From Bacillota bacterium (GTDB lineage Bacteria > Bacillota > Clostridia > Acetivibrionales > DSM-1351), in contig JAFABO010000085.1 of the NCBI GenBank assembly GCA_023426005.1, positions 1-22,743 of the forward strand: DNA of 22,743 nucleotides, in the 5' to 3' direction. Of this stretch, positions 14,007 to 21,182 are shown one piece after another. The notes beneath the pieces are model-generated. The model had not been told where the DNA came from. It did not search any database and was given only the letters and a program-made list of their open reading frames with translations. Positions within the stretch are counted from its first letter, which is position 1. The number at the start of each line of letters is the position of its first letter. A program made the translations under genes and the position numbers.

Positions 14007-15635
14007 CTACCTGGTGTTTTTTCCGGCAACGCTGTAAGAAAGCAGTGCAATGCATTGGTCAAAAGAATATATTCCTGTTCCGTCAGGATTTCCAAACGCA
14101 CCGTTTACTTTGTTATCCGAATCAAATACACGCATTGTCTCCATTCTGGCTTGTGCCCTGTTTGCCAGCTCCTTGTCTCCGGCCGCTGCGGCTATCATAC
14201 CGGCCAGTCCGTATATTGCGGTTGACTGGTAATTATAGCCGTCAACCACTGTTCCGTCAACTCTATATCTGGCGTATATTCCCTCGCCTTCAACAGCTTT
14301 TTTTAACCACTCCAGAGTTTGGGGCTTCAGTTGTCCGATTTTTGCAAGGTGAAGAAGTGTGACCATTCCTTCAGCCATATTGATATCCTCTTTATTATAG
14401 GTTTTCCTGTCAATAGCATATTCAGTATAATACACGGGAAAGCCGTCACCAATATAACCGTCCTTTACTATTGCCAGAGAATTTGTGTATATCTCCTTCC
14501 AGCGGGGATTTAATTCCGCCAGATATTGCATGGCTTCAAAATCGGCAAAACACAGTTTTAAGCTGTCCGACTTTTTCCGGTATTTAAAATCATATTGGTT
14601 TATGAGGTTTTGCTTAAACGTATTGTAATGGTAAAGTGCACTTTCATAATTCCTTATAGTGCCGGCATAGCCCCCCCATAATTCCTCAGCGCCATACAGG
14701 GCCCTGAATATTCTGAGGTCATCCAGGGTTGAATTAACCTTTGCAGGCCCCTTGTCTGTGACCACCCACGCAGCCAGAGGATTATTGTGCATATTTTTAT
14801 TTACATAATTGAAACTTCTTTCGAAGAGACCTTTATTTGCAGTATTTACGGCGTATTCCATCAATAAGCCCTGGGATTCGCTTAATACATCGGTATACTT
14901 CAAATCCGACGCTTTTTCCTGAAGATAATTGGTTCTGACACCACCGTCCCTGTTTATCATCTCCTTTTCCAGAAAATTAAAAGTTTCATAGCCACCGCCG
15001 TGTACCGCGTAATCAACCATTGATTTCAAAAGCTCCGGATTCATATCCTTCCCTGCATGCCACGCTCTTAAAAGCCCTTGCTCATCAATAACAAGGGTTG
15101 TGGGTATGACCTTGAGTCCCAGCTGGTCATATACCTTTAAACCCTCATCATATACATTTTCAAAGGGTATTTGATTTTTTTTCAAATAATCCAGAGCCTG
15201 GGCTTTGGTTTCTTTTTTATTATCAAGTTTATTTACCAATAGCAACTCAACGTCTGGGTATTGGTAAAGCTTATCCCTTATATCACGCCACTGTTCCAGC
15301 TCCCTGCTGCAGTATGGGCACCAGCTGGCCCAGAAGTTTAAAATCACCGTTTTGCCCTTCAGGCCGGATAAAGCAGTTTTTCGGCCGTCCTCCCCCGTAA
15401 AGGAGAGATTTGACAAATCCATATTAAGTGTGCATTTATCCGGAAGCAGATCCAGCTTGTCCGCCAGCCGGGTATTTGATGAAACTTCATTTTGTCCCCC
15501 CTCTTTGCCGTGAACAGCAGACTCAGCTTTTTGGTTTTCAGAAAGCAGCCATGCCGATATCAGACCCACTGAGACAACAAGCATGACAGTTAAAGCAATT
15601 TTGACTATCCTTTCAAATTTCTTTAAAAGATCCAT
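14007..15635 (-). CDS. Membrane-anchored thioredoxin (TlpA-like)-GH8 glycosidase fusion, YdaJ-like
   Basis: 542 aa. An N-terminal membrane anchor (IVKIALTVMLVVSVGLISAWL) and a polar linker lead to a TlpA/ResA-like thioredoxin domain (about 66-210). This has the active site WCPYC (105-109) and cis-Pro loop VIPTT (P178). The C-terminal half (about 230-542) looks like a GH8 (alpha/alpha)6 domain: LSESQGLLMEYAV (251-263) fits the SEG(x)GYG motif with Glu253 as likely general acid, and STLDDLRIFRAL holds the conserved Asp pair (305-306). YdaJ of B. subtilis and PssZ of Listeria are GH8-type proteins tied to their exopolysaccharides; the thioredoxin part is unexpected. The ATG at 15635 has GGAGGG 4 nt upstream; the ATG at 15647 is less well spaced. 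Expected location: outer face of the membrane. Confidence 0.8.
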   Translation of the reverse strand: MDLLKKFERIVKIALTVMLVVSVGLISAWLLSENQKAESAVHGKEGGQNEVSSNTRLADKLDLLPDKCTLNMDLSNLSFTGEDGRKTALSGLKGKTVILNFWASWCPYCSRELEQWRDIRDKLYQYPDVELLLVNKLDNKKETKAQALDYLKKNQIPFENVYDEGLKVYDQLGLKVIPTTLVIDEQGLLRAWHAGKDMNPELLKSMVDYAVHGGGYETFNFLEKEMINRDGGVRTNYLQEKASDLKYTDVLSESQGLLMEYAVNTANKGLFERSFNYVNKNMHNNPLAAWVVTDKGPAKVNSTLDDLRIFRALYGAEELWGGYAGTIRNYESALYHYNTFKQNLINQYDFKYRKKSDSLKLCFADFEAMQYLAELNPRWKEIYTNSLAIVKDGYIGDGFPVYYTEYAIDRKTYNKEDINMAEGMVTLLHLAKIGQLKPQTLEWLKKAVEGEGIYARYRVDGTVVDGYNYQSTAIYGLAGMIAAAAGDKELANRAQARMETMRVFDSDNKVNGAFGNPDGTGIYSFDQCIALLSYSVAGKNTR

Positions 15636-15666
15636 TGCACCCTCCATGTGCCCTATAGCTTTGAAC

Positions 15667-15684
15667 CGTAATTGACTTTGGTAA
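15667..15684. repeat. Second copy of an 18-nt leader-stem sequence
   Basis: The spacer between the first two operon genes contains CGTAATTGACTTTGGTAA, identical to 3809-3826 at the right end of the helicase leader. It is on the same strand of the window but antisense to the local transcription. No matching left arm was found close by. It may be a fragment of the same element or a chance match. Confidence 0.5.
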
Positions 15685-15690
15685 TAAAAT

Positions 15691-17508
15691 TTACTCCTTG
15701 TTCTCCTTGAGCTTTTCTCCGTTCTTTTTCAAATATGCCTCTGTTACGGTAACAGTGACATGGCCTTTTTGTATGGCATCCAGGATATCGAAACGGTGGT
15801 CGGCAGCAGTTTTTTGAGCTCCGTCCTGGATCACCGGAGCTTGGCTTTCCTCTATACCGGATTCCTGTTTTTTTGTTAATTCTTCTCCAATTGACCTGTT
15901 TTCATGTTCCGGCCCTGCTGCCTGGTTTTCATTCCCGGAGCCTTGCTCTTCCCTGTGCCGGTAAAACTTAAATATTTCTGCCGCACCCACTGCCGCCAGT
16001 ATGGCAAATACAGGCAATATATTATAGTGATATCTGCTCTGGCTTTCGAGTACCATATGAAGAAAAGCAATACCGACAAAGTACAATATCAATATATGTG
16101 CGGTGCCCGCCTTCTTCCTGAACCATAGGAATATTCCGGCTATAAGGGACATATAAACACATATGATATAATATATATTGTTCCAGATTGCCACACTATT
16201 TATAAATTCTTTTCTCTCAGAAGTCAAATTGTGCTGCTGTTCCAGAAACAGTAAATTCCAGGAGGAGCCATAATCGTCATTTGCCCAGAGAAGGGCATAT
16301 TTTTGAAACAGCAGATTACCTATGCCCTCAGGGTCTTCCTTTATCCGCTGGACGGCCTGCTCCAGTGAGGCCTTGTGGGCTTCTGCGGCAGAACCTGTTT
16401 CTATAAACCTGTCGTTGAGGAATTTAGCATCCTGCTCATTCCAGGCGCCTTTTGATTCCACATTCAAACCCACCATCAAATTATATCCGAAGGATACGGT
16501 GCTTCCCGGAAGCTTTCTTTCTATTGCCCGGGCGGTGGCCCCGCTGATCAGCTGGGAACATACTAAAAAACCGGCTAATAAAAAAATTGCCCTGATCCAT
16601 CCTCTTGCCATGCAGCTCTTTATTAATCCTGCCTTTGCATTTGAGGCTTCAGCATGTCCGGACTTATAGGTTATTGTACATATTATTATGGCTATAAGCA
16701 GCACCACCGACACCGGACGTACTCCGCCTGCAGCCGCCAGCAGAATACCTAAAAGGATGTTCAGTACAAATATCCTTATATCTTTAGCGTAAGAGGAGTG
16801 GCTGAACAAATATGCCGTAATCCATATGCAAAGCAGGGACAAGCAGGTGAAAAGCGGCTCGGAGGCCATCTGGTTTATAAAGAGTACCTGTGAAGGCCAG
16901 AAAGCAGCCAGCAGCATTGCCAGAACACCCGCCGCCCTGCCGCAGATGAGTCTCGCAATCCTGTTCACAAAAAATACACTCAAGAGGCTAACAGCCAAAT
17001 TAAAATACAAGCCCTTTGTGACAGAGGCTCCAAACAGCTTGAATATCAGCGATAGAATATACGGGTAGCCAATGACATGGGGAAACTGTGATATATAATC
17101 GCAGTATCCGGCTCCGTCTCTTTTAAGAGTTCCTTTTGCCAGTAAATCCGCTACATTGTAGTAGGTTTGAAAGTCAGATTGGGGCTGGACAGGCAAATAA
17201 CCTATAATCCATACTCTGACGGCTCCGGCAGCAAGGATCACAGCAGCAATAATCACAGTTTCAGCTATGATGCCGGATATTCTGCTCCGGAGCCTGAATC
17301 TGTATATATCAAAATGAGATAGTATAATTGCCGCGGAATTTGATATGAGCCACAGACTGCCCATAGCTAAAAGAATTCCCCCATACCATAAAAATGGATA
17401 TTTAGCTGAAATTCCTATGTTTAAAATCCCGCCGAACAGACTATAGCATACGAATATACCAAAGAAAGTCAAGTATATATAAGTAAACCAGTTCCTGCGT
17501 GTCTCCAT
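15691..17508 (-). CDS. GT-C/GT39-like integral membrane glycosyltransferase
   Basis: 605 aa with about eleven TM segments. The first long outside loop reads GYLPVQPQSDFQTYYNVADLLAKG; the Asp in this loop is where PMT/ArnT-type GT-C enzymes keep their catalytic acid. ESQSRYHYNILPVF near the last TM helices is also typical of lipid-linked-sugar transferases. After the last TM (about residue 505) comes a 100-residue polar, Glu/Gln/Lys-rich cytosolic tail ending in a short conserved-looking helix (FDILDAIQKGHVTVTVTEAY). It would move a sugar from a polyprenyl phosphate donor to an external acceptor, perhaps decorating the operon's polysaccharide (inference). The ATG at 17508 has AGGGGAAG 6 nt upstream. 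First gene of the operon; 55 nt separate it from the thioredoxin-GH8 gene. Confidence 0.75.
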   Translation of the reverse strand: METRRNWFTYIYLTFFGIFVCYSLFGGILNIGISAKYPFLWYGGILLAMGSLWLISNSAAIILSHFDIYRFRLRSRISGIIAETVIIAAVILAAGAVRVWIIGYLPVQPQSDFQTYYNVADLLAKGTLKRDGAGYCDYISQFPHVIGYPYILSLIFKLFGASVTKGLYFNLAVSLLSVFFVNRIARLICGRAAGVLAMLLAAFWPSQVLFINQMASEPLFTCLSLLCIWITAYLFSHSSYAKDIRIFVLNILLGILLAAAGGVRPVSVVLLIAIIICTITYKSGHAEASNAKAGLIKSCMARGWIRAIFLLAGFLVCSQLISGATARAIERKLPGSTVSFGYNLMVGLNVESKGAWNEQDAKFLNDRFIETGSAAEAHKASLEQAVQRIKEDPEGIGNLLFQKYALLWANDDYGSSWNLLFLEQQHNLTSERKEFINSVAIWNNIYYIICVYMSLIAGIFLWFRKKAGTAHILILYFVGIAFLHMVLESQSRYHYNILPVFAILAAVGAAEIFKFYRHREEQGSGNENQAAGPEHENRSIGEELTKKQESGIEESQAPVIQDGAQKTAADHRFDILDAIQKGHVTVTVTEAYLKKNGEKLKENKE

Positions 17509-17521
17509 AATATACTTCCCC

Positions 17522-17559
17522 TAAACGTTTAATTCCAACAAATTCTAGACAACAGTCTA
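17522..17559. promoter_or_regulatory. Candidate operator region of the polysaccharide operon
   Basis: Two palindromes lie just upstream of the first operon gene: TAAACGTTTA (17522-17531, perfect) and TAGAC-AACA-GTCTA (17546-17559, perfect 5-bp arms). They lie 14-51 nt before the ATG, where a repressor or activator could act. A convincing -35/-10 pair was not found in the 161-nt spacer; the best -35-like boxes on the minus strand are TTGTCA and TTGCAG. No c-di-GMP riboswitch was recognised. Confidence 0.35.
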
Positions 17560-17669
17560 CCATAATTTACTGCAATTGAATAGATTTAAGATTTGACAAA
17601 AATTTTCTTTTTTAGCATTGCCAAATGTCTCATTTGCTTATGTTTTGTTGCACCTTGGCTGAAAGCACA

Positions 17670-18221
17670 TCAGAGCTTTGCCTCCAGTTCCGCAAGAAGC
17701 CTAATGTATTTTTCCTGAATATGCTCCCTTTCAGCTTCCTGCTCCAGCCGCCCGCCTTCCGCATTCAGCTCGTCCATTGTCTCTTTGGCCAGATTGTTTT
17801 GGGCATACTTGTATACTACCCCATCCTCCTTGTCAATATGCCTGTGGAGCAAGTGGGTGTAGGATATGGCATTTGCAATGACATCCAGCCGGGCTTCATC
17901 GTCTCCCTCCATCACCTTTTTGAGAGCGGCTTCCAGCTCCTGCATGTGAAGCCTTCCAAGGTCATGCTCCACCAGCATGCCATGGCGTACAAGCATTTCG
18001 GCAGGGCGCCCCAATTCATTCATCATTCTGTCAAAGAGCAGTTTCTCTTCTTTTCCGTGATGATGCCTGTCGGCATAATTTCTTACAAAATCAATCATTT
18101 TGAAAAAGTCTCCATACTGGATCTGTTCACCTTTCATTACCCTGTAACAGCACTTCCTCATCACGATCAGCATTCTTTTGATATATCTGTGCTCTTCCAC
18201 CATTACTTCGATCAAATCCAT
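17670..18221 (-). CDS. Hemerythrin-like HHE cation-binding protein
   Basis: 183 aa, all-helical. Histidines and carboxylates are spaced as in hemerythrin/HHE proteins: H11 (EEHRYI), H53-H55 with GKEEK (E58/E59), H80 and H86 (RHGMLVEHD), and H123, H127 and E132 (THLLHRHIDKED). These would bind a di-iron centre for O2, NO or peroxide handling, or for oxygen sensing, in the cytoplasm; clostridia often carry such proteins against oxidative or nitrosative stress. A charged helical tail (about 145-183) extends past the domain and may mediate dimerisation. The start at 18221 has GAGGGG 9 nt upstream, lying within the last codons of the preceding gene, so the two are translationally coupled. No clear terminator lies before the polysaccharide operon, so some readthrough into it is possible. 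Confidence 0.85.
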   Translation of the reverse strand: MDLIEVMVEEHRYIKRMLIVMRKCCYRVMKGEQIQYGDFFKMIDFVRNYADRHHHGKEEKLLFDRMMNELGRPAEMLVRHGMLVEHDLGRLHMQELEAALKKVMEGDDEARLDVIANAISYTHLLHRHIDKEDGVVYKYAQNNLAKETMDELNAEGGRLEQEAEREHIQEKYIRLLAELEAKL

Positions 18222-18226
18222 CGTAT

Positions 18227-18856
18227 CTATCCCCTCTCTATCCTATGCACTCCATCGGACGCCGTACTGTATTGATAGTCATGGTTTACTGCGTTCACAA
18301 AAGCAGTGACCCATTCTCTTCTCAAATCATAAAAATGTTTGATATCCCCATTGACCCTCTCCCAGTAAGGTGTGTGCAGGCAGGTCGTCGTCCTCCAGAC
18401 AAATTCCTTTTCATTTGAGCTTACCACCTCATTGACCCTGTCACAGGGCATGCCCTCAAGTATAAAATCGTTCAGGGCATTAAATATCTCCTCCGGAGTG
18501 ACGGGCTTATCCTGATAAGCGGCAGCCGCACTTTCCCCCTGTCTTCTGAACAACTCCAGCAGTTCATTTTTATATGCCACATCCTCTGACAAAATTGCAG
18601 TCACAAGTGATGCCTGGCGCAGCTCGGCACTTTCTATCCTCTCCTGCAGCCAACCGTGGATATTGGAGATGTCAATAATATTTTCCAGAGGCTCCTTCCC
18701 CATGGAGGCACCGTATTTTTCGCTATTTTGGCCTGCCCATTTTTCGGCTGGCAGACCTTTGTTTTTAGCCCATTCCATTATATCCTCCTCGATTTTTTCG
18801 GTCCAAAGGATTTTATTATATAACCAGAAATGAATCTTCCCTAAAAATAAACTCAT
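18227..18856 (-). CDS. Unrecognised protein coupled to hemerythrin-like gene
   Basis: 209 aa, soluble, probably mostly helical. I do not recognise the family. Visible features are a hydrophobic/aromatic N-terminus (MSLFLGKIHFWLYNKILWTEKI), a middle acidic region, two cysteines (GMPCDRV and TTTCLHTPYWERVNG), and a C-terminal stretch rich in His/Tyr/Trp/Asp (HFYDLRREW, NAVNHDYQY) that could bind a metal or cofactor. The ATG at 18856 is preceded by GGGAGGGG with a 7-nt gap, a very strong site. The stop is 5 nt before the hemerythrin-like start, so the two are certainly co-transcribed. A role in the same oxygen or NO response is inferred from this pairing only. Confidence 0.7.
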   Translation of the reverse strand: MSLFLGKIHFWLYNKILWTEKIEEDIMEWAKNKGLPAEKWAGQNSEKYGASMGKEPLENIIDISNIHGWLQERIESAELRQASLVTAILSEDVAYKNELLELFRRQGESAAAAYQDKPVTPEEIFNALNDFILEGMPCDRVNEVVSSNEKEFVWRTTTCLHTPYWERVNGDIKHFYDLRREWVTAFVNAVNHDYQYSTASDGVHRIERG

Positions 18857-19073
18857 ATTTTTTCCCCTCCCAACAGTTTAATCAACTTGCCTGCTCCGCC
18901 ATACTTGTTTTTCAAATAGTCATGATAATCTATTATTTGATCTTTTCCATGAATTATATACCCTCATTCAATTATGCAAACCGTCTTTATAAAATATAAA
19001 CGTTCTTCCACACAAATATTTTCTAAATTGAATATTATAAATATAACTATTAAGTACAGAGAAGGTGTTTTTT

Positions 19074-19883
19074 TTGGAATATTACATTAGAACCGAGGCC
19101 GATGTTAAGATTTTTGCCCACGATATCAATCCCGGCGGCAAAAGAACAATACTCTTTCTCCATGGCTGGCCCTTAAACCACCGGGCTTATGAATACCAGT
19201 TCAACAAGCTTCCCGCCATGGGCTTCAGATGTATCGGAATGGATACAAGGGGTTTTGGAAAATCCAGCAAGCCCCATATGGGGTACAGTTATAACCGCAT
19301 TGCCGATGACATAAGGGGAGTGGTCCATGCGCTGGATTTAAAGAATTTTGTATTGGCAGGACATTCCATGGGCGGCGCTGCTGCCATCAGGTATATGTCC
19401 AGATACAATGGATACGGAGTTTCAAAGCTGGCCCTTTTCGGCGCCGCTGCCCCAAGTCTTACAATGAGGCCGGGTTTTCCATATGGTCATCCCAAAGAGG
19501 ATATAACCCAAATAATAGAGAGTTCCCTTAAAGACAGGCTCCAGATGCTGAGAGATACCGCTCCCATGTTTTTCTCCAAACCTATAACCCAGCCTCAATC
19601 CGACTGGTTTTTCCTGCTGGGCTTTGAAGCCTCGGGCATAGCTACCGCAGCATGTGCAATGACCTTCAGGGACGAAGCCCTTTTCAACAATCTGGATAAA
19701 ATCCGGGTACCCACACTCATCCTGCACGGAATTCATGACCAGGTCTGTTTGTTTCCTTTAGCCGAAGTCATGCATCAGAGTATCAGTAATTCAGTGCTGA
19801 TACCTTTTGAAAACAGCGGACACGGTTTATTTTACGAGGAGCAGGATAAATTCAACAGTGAACTGGCAAGGTTCATAGGGTAA
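19074..19883 (+). CDS. Alpha/beta-hydrolase fold enzyme
   Basis: 269 aa with all marks of an alpha/beta hydrolase: the oxyanion-hole motif LHGWPLNH, the DTRGFGKS strand turn, the nucleophile elbow GHSMGG (catalytic Ser), the acid Asp in ILHGIHDQ and the base His in NSGHGLFY. The sequence resembles the esterase/non-haem chloroperoxidase (arylesterase-like) branch, so an ester or lactone substrate is plausible but not known. No signal peptide; cytoplasmic. Start choice: a GTG at 19065 is in frame, but its first base is part of GAAGG, the only Shine-Dalgarno. The TTG at 19074, 8 nt after GAAGG, is preferred. It is divergent from the hemerythrin pair across a 217-nt AT-rich spacer and ends at a weak hairpin. 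Confidence 0.88.
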   Translation: MEYYIRTEADVKIFAHDINPGGKRTILFLHGWPLNHRAYEYQFNKLPAMGFRCIGMDTRGFGKSSKPHMGYSYNRIADDIRGVVHALDLKNFVLAGHSMGGAAAIRYMSRYNGYGVSKLALFGAAAPSLTMRPGFPYGHPKEDITQIIESSLKDRLQMLRDTAPMFFSKPITQPQSDWFFLLGFEASGIATAACAMTFRDEALFNNLDKIRVPTLILHGIHDQVCLFPLAEVMHQSISNSVLIPFENSGHGLFYEEQDKFNSELARFIG

Positions 19884-19901
19884 AATGTAGCATTTAAAAC
19901 G

Positions 19902-19935
19902 GGGCTGTCTTAAAATGGGATAATTTGGACTGCCC
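19902..19935. terminator. Bidirectional terminator hairpin
   Basis: GGGCTGTC (19902-19909) pairs with GACTGCCC (19928-19935) with one T-T mismatch. TTTGATTTATTTTATT follows on the plus strand, and CGTTTTAAAT follows on the minus strand. It lies between the convergent hydrolase and lipoprotein genes. Confidence 0.55.
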
Positions 19936-19941
19936 TTTGAT

Positions 19942-21066
19942 TTATTTTATTGCCTGAATCACGTAATCCTCGATCAATCTTTGAGTGTCTGCTCCATCTC
20001 CGGATTTGGCATTGATATTTGCCGTAACTACTACAATCATATTGGTTTCAGGAATGATAACTATCTTTTGTCCCCCTGCCCCGTCAGCCCGGTAGGTATG
20101 ATAGGTCTTTCCTGTGGTTTTGTTCTCCATATCCGAAATCCAGAACAAATAGCCATAATCCACACCCTTCCCGGCTTCAACTTTCTTTGTAATTGAGGCT
20201 GCCACCCACTCTTCAGGTATGAGCCGGCTGCCGTCCCAATTGCCCCCGTTCAGATATAAATATCCGAATTTAGCCATATCCCGGGCTGTAAGATACAGCC
20301 CTGTACCCCCTCCGTAGCAGCCCGCCGGATCCATGTCCCATCTTTTGACTTCAATGTTTAATGGCTTGAATAAGTACTTATCTGCAAAGTCTTTTGTTTT
20401 CATGCCGGATTTTTCAGATATAACGGCCGACAGAATCTGGGTCAGTCCGGTGTTATAAACAAATTTACTCCCCAGCTGGTCGGTAAGCGGCTTGTCAAGT
20501 GCATACCCAAGCCAGTCTGAGCTTGAAAAATAACCGTTATAGTTATTGTCAATGGACTCAAGTCCTCCCGTCATAGTCAGTACGTTTTCGATAGTAATAT
20601 TCCTCTTCTTTGTATTATCGACCAGATCAAAATACTCCGGAATGAGTTCCGCAGCCTTTTGGCCGGTACCGGCAACCAGTTTTTCACGTATTGCTATGCC
20701 GGTCAAGGCCGACATCACACTTTTGGTTACCGAATAAACCGGATTGTAGCTGTTCTTTCCCGCACCGTTATAATACTCCTCAAATACCAGAAAGCCATTT
20801 CTCATAACCAGCAGGCTGTATACGTTGGGATAATTCTCTTCTATTCTTGTATGGGTCCTGGCAAGCTGCCGCTCATCAAGTCCCTGCTTTTCAGGAGCCG
20901 ATGTGCTCCAATCCTTTGTGGGCCATTTTGCCGCAAGTTTGCCGGCAGCCTCAGTGCTCAAGCTCTCTGCCGGGACACCCTGCCCTTTGCTTTCCTTATT
21001 ATCGCCGCAGCCTGCACATGTATAAACCAGGCTTGCCAGCAAAATTATCAGGATGGTTCTTTTCAT
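19942..21066 (-). CDS. Beta-lactamase-fold serine hydrolase lipoprotein (class C/PBP-like)
   Basis: 374 aa. The N-terminus KRTILIILLASLVYTCAGC is a lipoprotein-type signal; the likely lipidated Cys follows Ala-Gly, but the -3 position is an unusual Cys. The body is a penicillin-binding/class C beta-lactamase-like hydrolase (PF00144 type). It has the SxxK motif SVTK (YSVTKSVMSALTG), a YxN-like YNT (KFVYNTGLTQ) and, in place of KTG, a C-terminal GAGGQ. Such proteins are usually esterases or D-amino-acid/peptidoglycan peptidases rather than true beta-lactamases; the substrate cannot be told. The ATG at 21066 has GGAGG 5 nt upstream; an in-frame TTG at 21087 is rejected. A possible promoter lies at 21120-21146. 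It is convergent with the alpha/beta-hydrolase gene, and nothing suggests an operon. Confidence 0.85.
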   Translation of the reverse strand: MKRTILIILLASLVYTCAGCGDNKESKGQGVPAESLSTEAAGKLAAKWPTKDWSTSAPEKQGLDERQLARTHTRIEENYPNVYSLLVMRNGFLVFEEYYNGAGKNSYNPVYSVTKSVMSALTGIAIREKLVAGTGQKAAELIPEYFDLVDNTKKRNITIENVLTMTGGLESIDNNYNGYFSSSDWLGYALDKPLTDQLGSKFVYNTGLTQILSAVISEKSGMKTKDFADKYLFKPLNIEVKRWDMDPAGCYGGGTGLYLTARDMAKFGYLYLNGGNWDGSRLIPEEWVAASITKKVEAGKGVDYGYLFWISDMENKTTGKTYHTYRADGAGGQKIVIIPETNMIVVVTANINAKSGDGADTQRLIEDYVIQAIK

Positions 21067-21119
21067 ACCAACCTCCATTACCTTCAACGGTCTGCTTTTT
21101 TAGCTCTACTTTAATATTA

Positions 21120-21146
21120 ATTATAAAACTGGATATTTACAAGCAA
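21120..21146 (-). promoter_or_regulatory. Possible promoter of the serine-hydrolase lipoprotein gene
   Basis: On the minus strand, TTGCTT is followed after 15 nt by a perfect TATAAT, about 54 nt upstream of the start codon. The spacer is shorter than the usual 17 nt, so the -35 assignment is uncertain. The -10 box is the stronger half. Confidence 0.4.
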
Positions 21147-21182
21147 AATATGGAAATCTATATTATAAGCATTTGGCTGTAA

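Noticed and set aside
13977..14101. Extension of the polytopic protein start to 14101
   Set aside because: The added stretch lies inside the thioredoxin-GH8 gene and reads as out-of-frame sequence.
17622..17636. CAAATG-TCT-CATTTG hairpin as terminator of the hemerythrin-like gene
   Set aside because: The stem is short and AT-rich, and no U-tract follows on the minus strand.
17509..17669. c-di-GMP riboswitch upstream of the polysaccharide operon
   Set aside because: I looked for the GEMM-type conserved core and found none on the coding strand.
19899..19920. GGGGCTGTCTTAAAA as an insertion-sequence end
   Set aside because: It resembles some IS termini, but no matching opposite end or transposase is nearby, and it is explained by the terminator hairpin.
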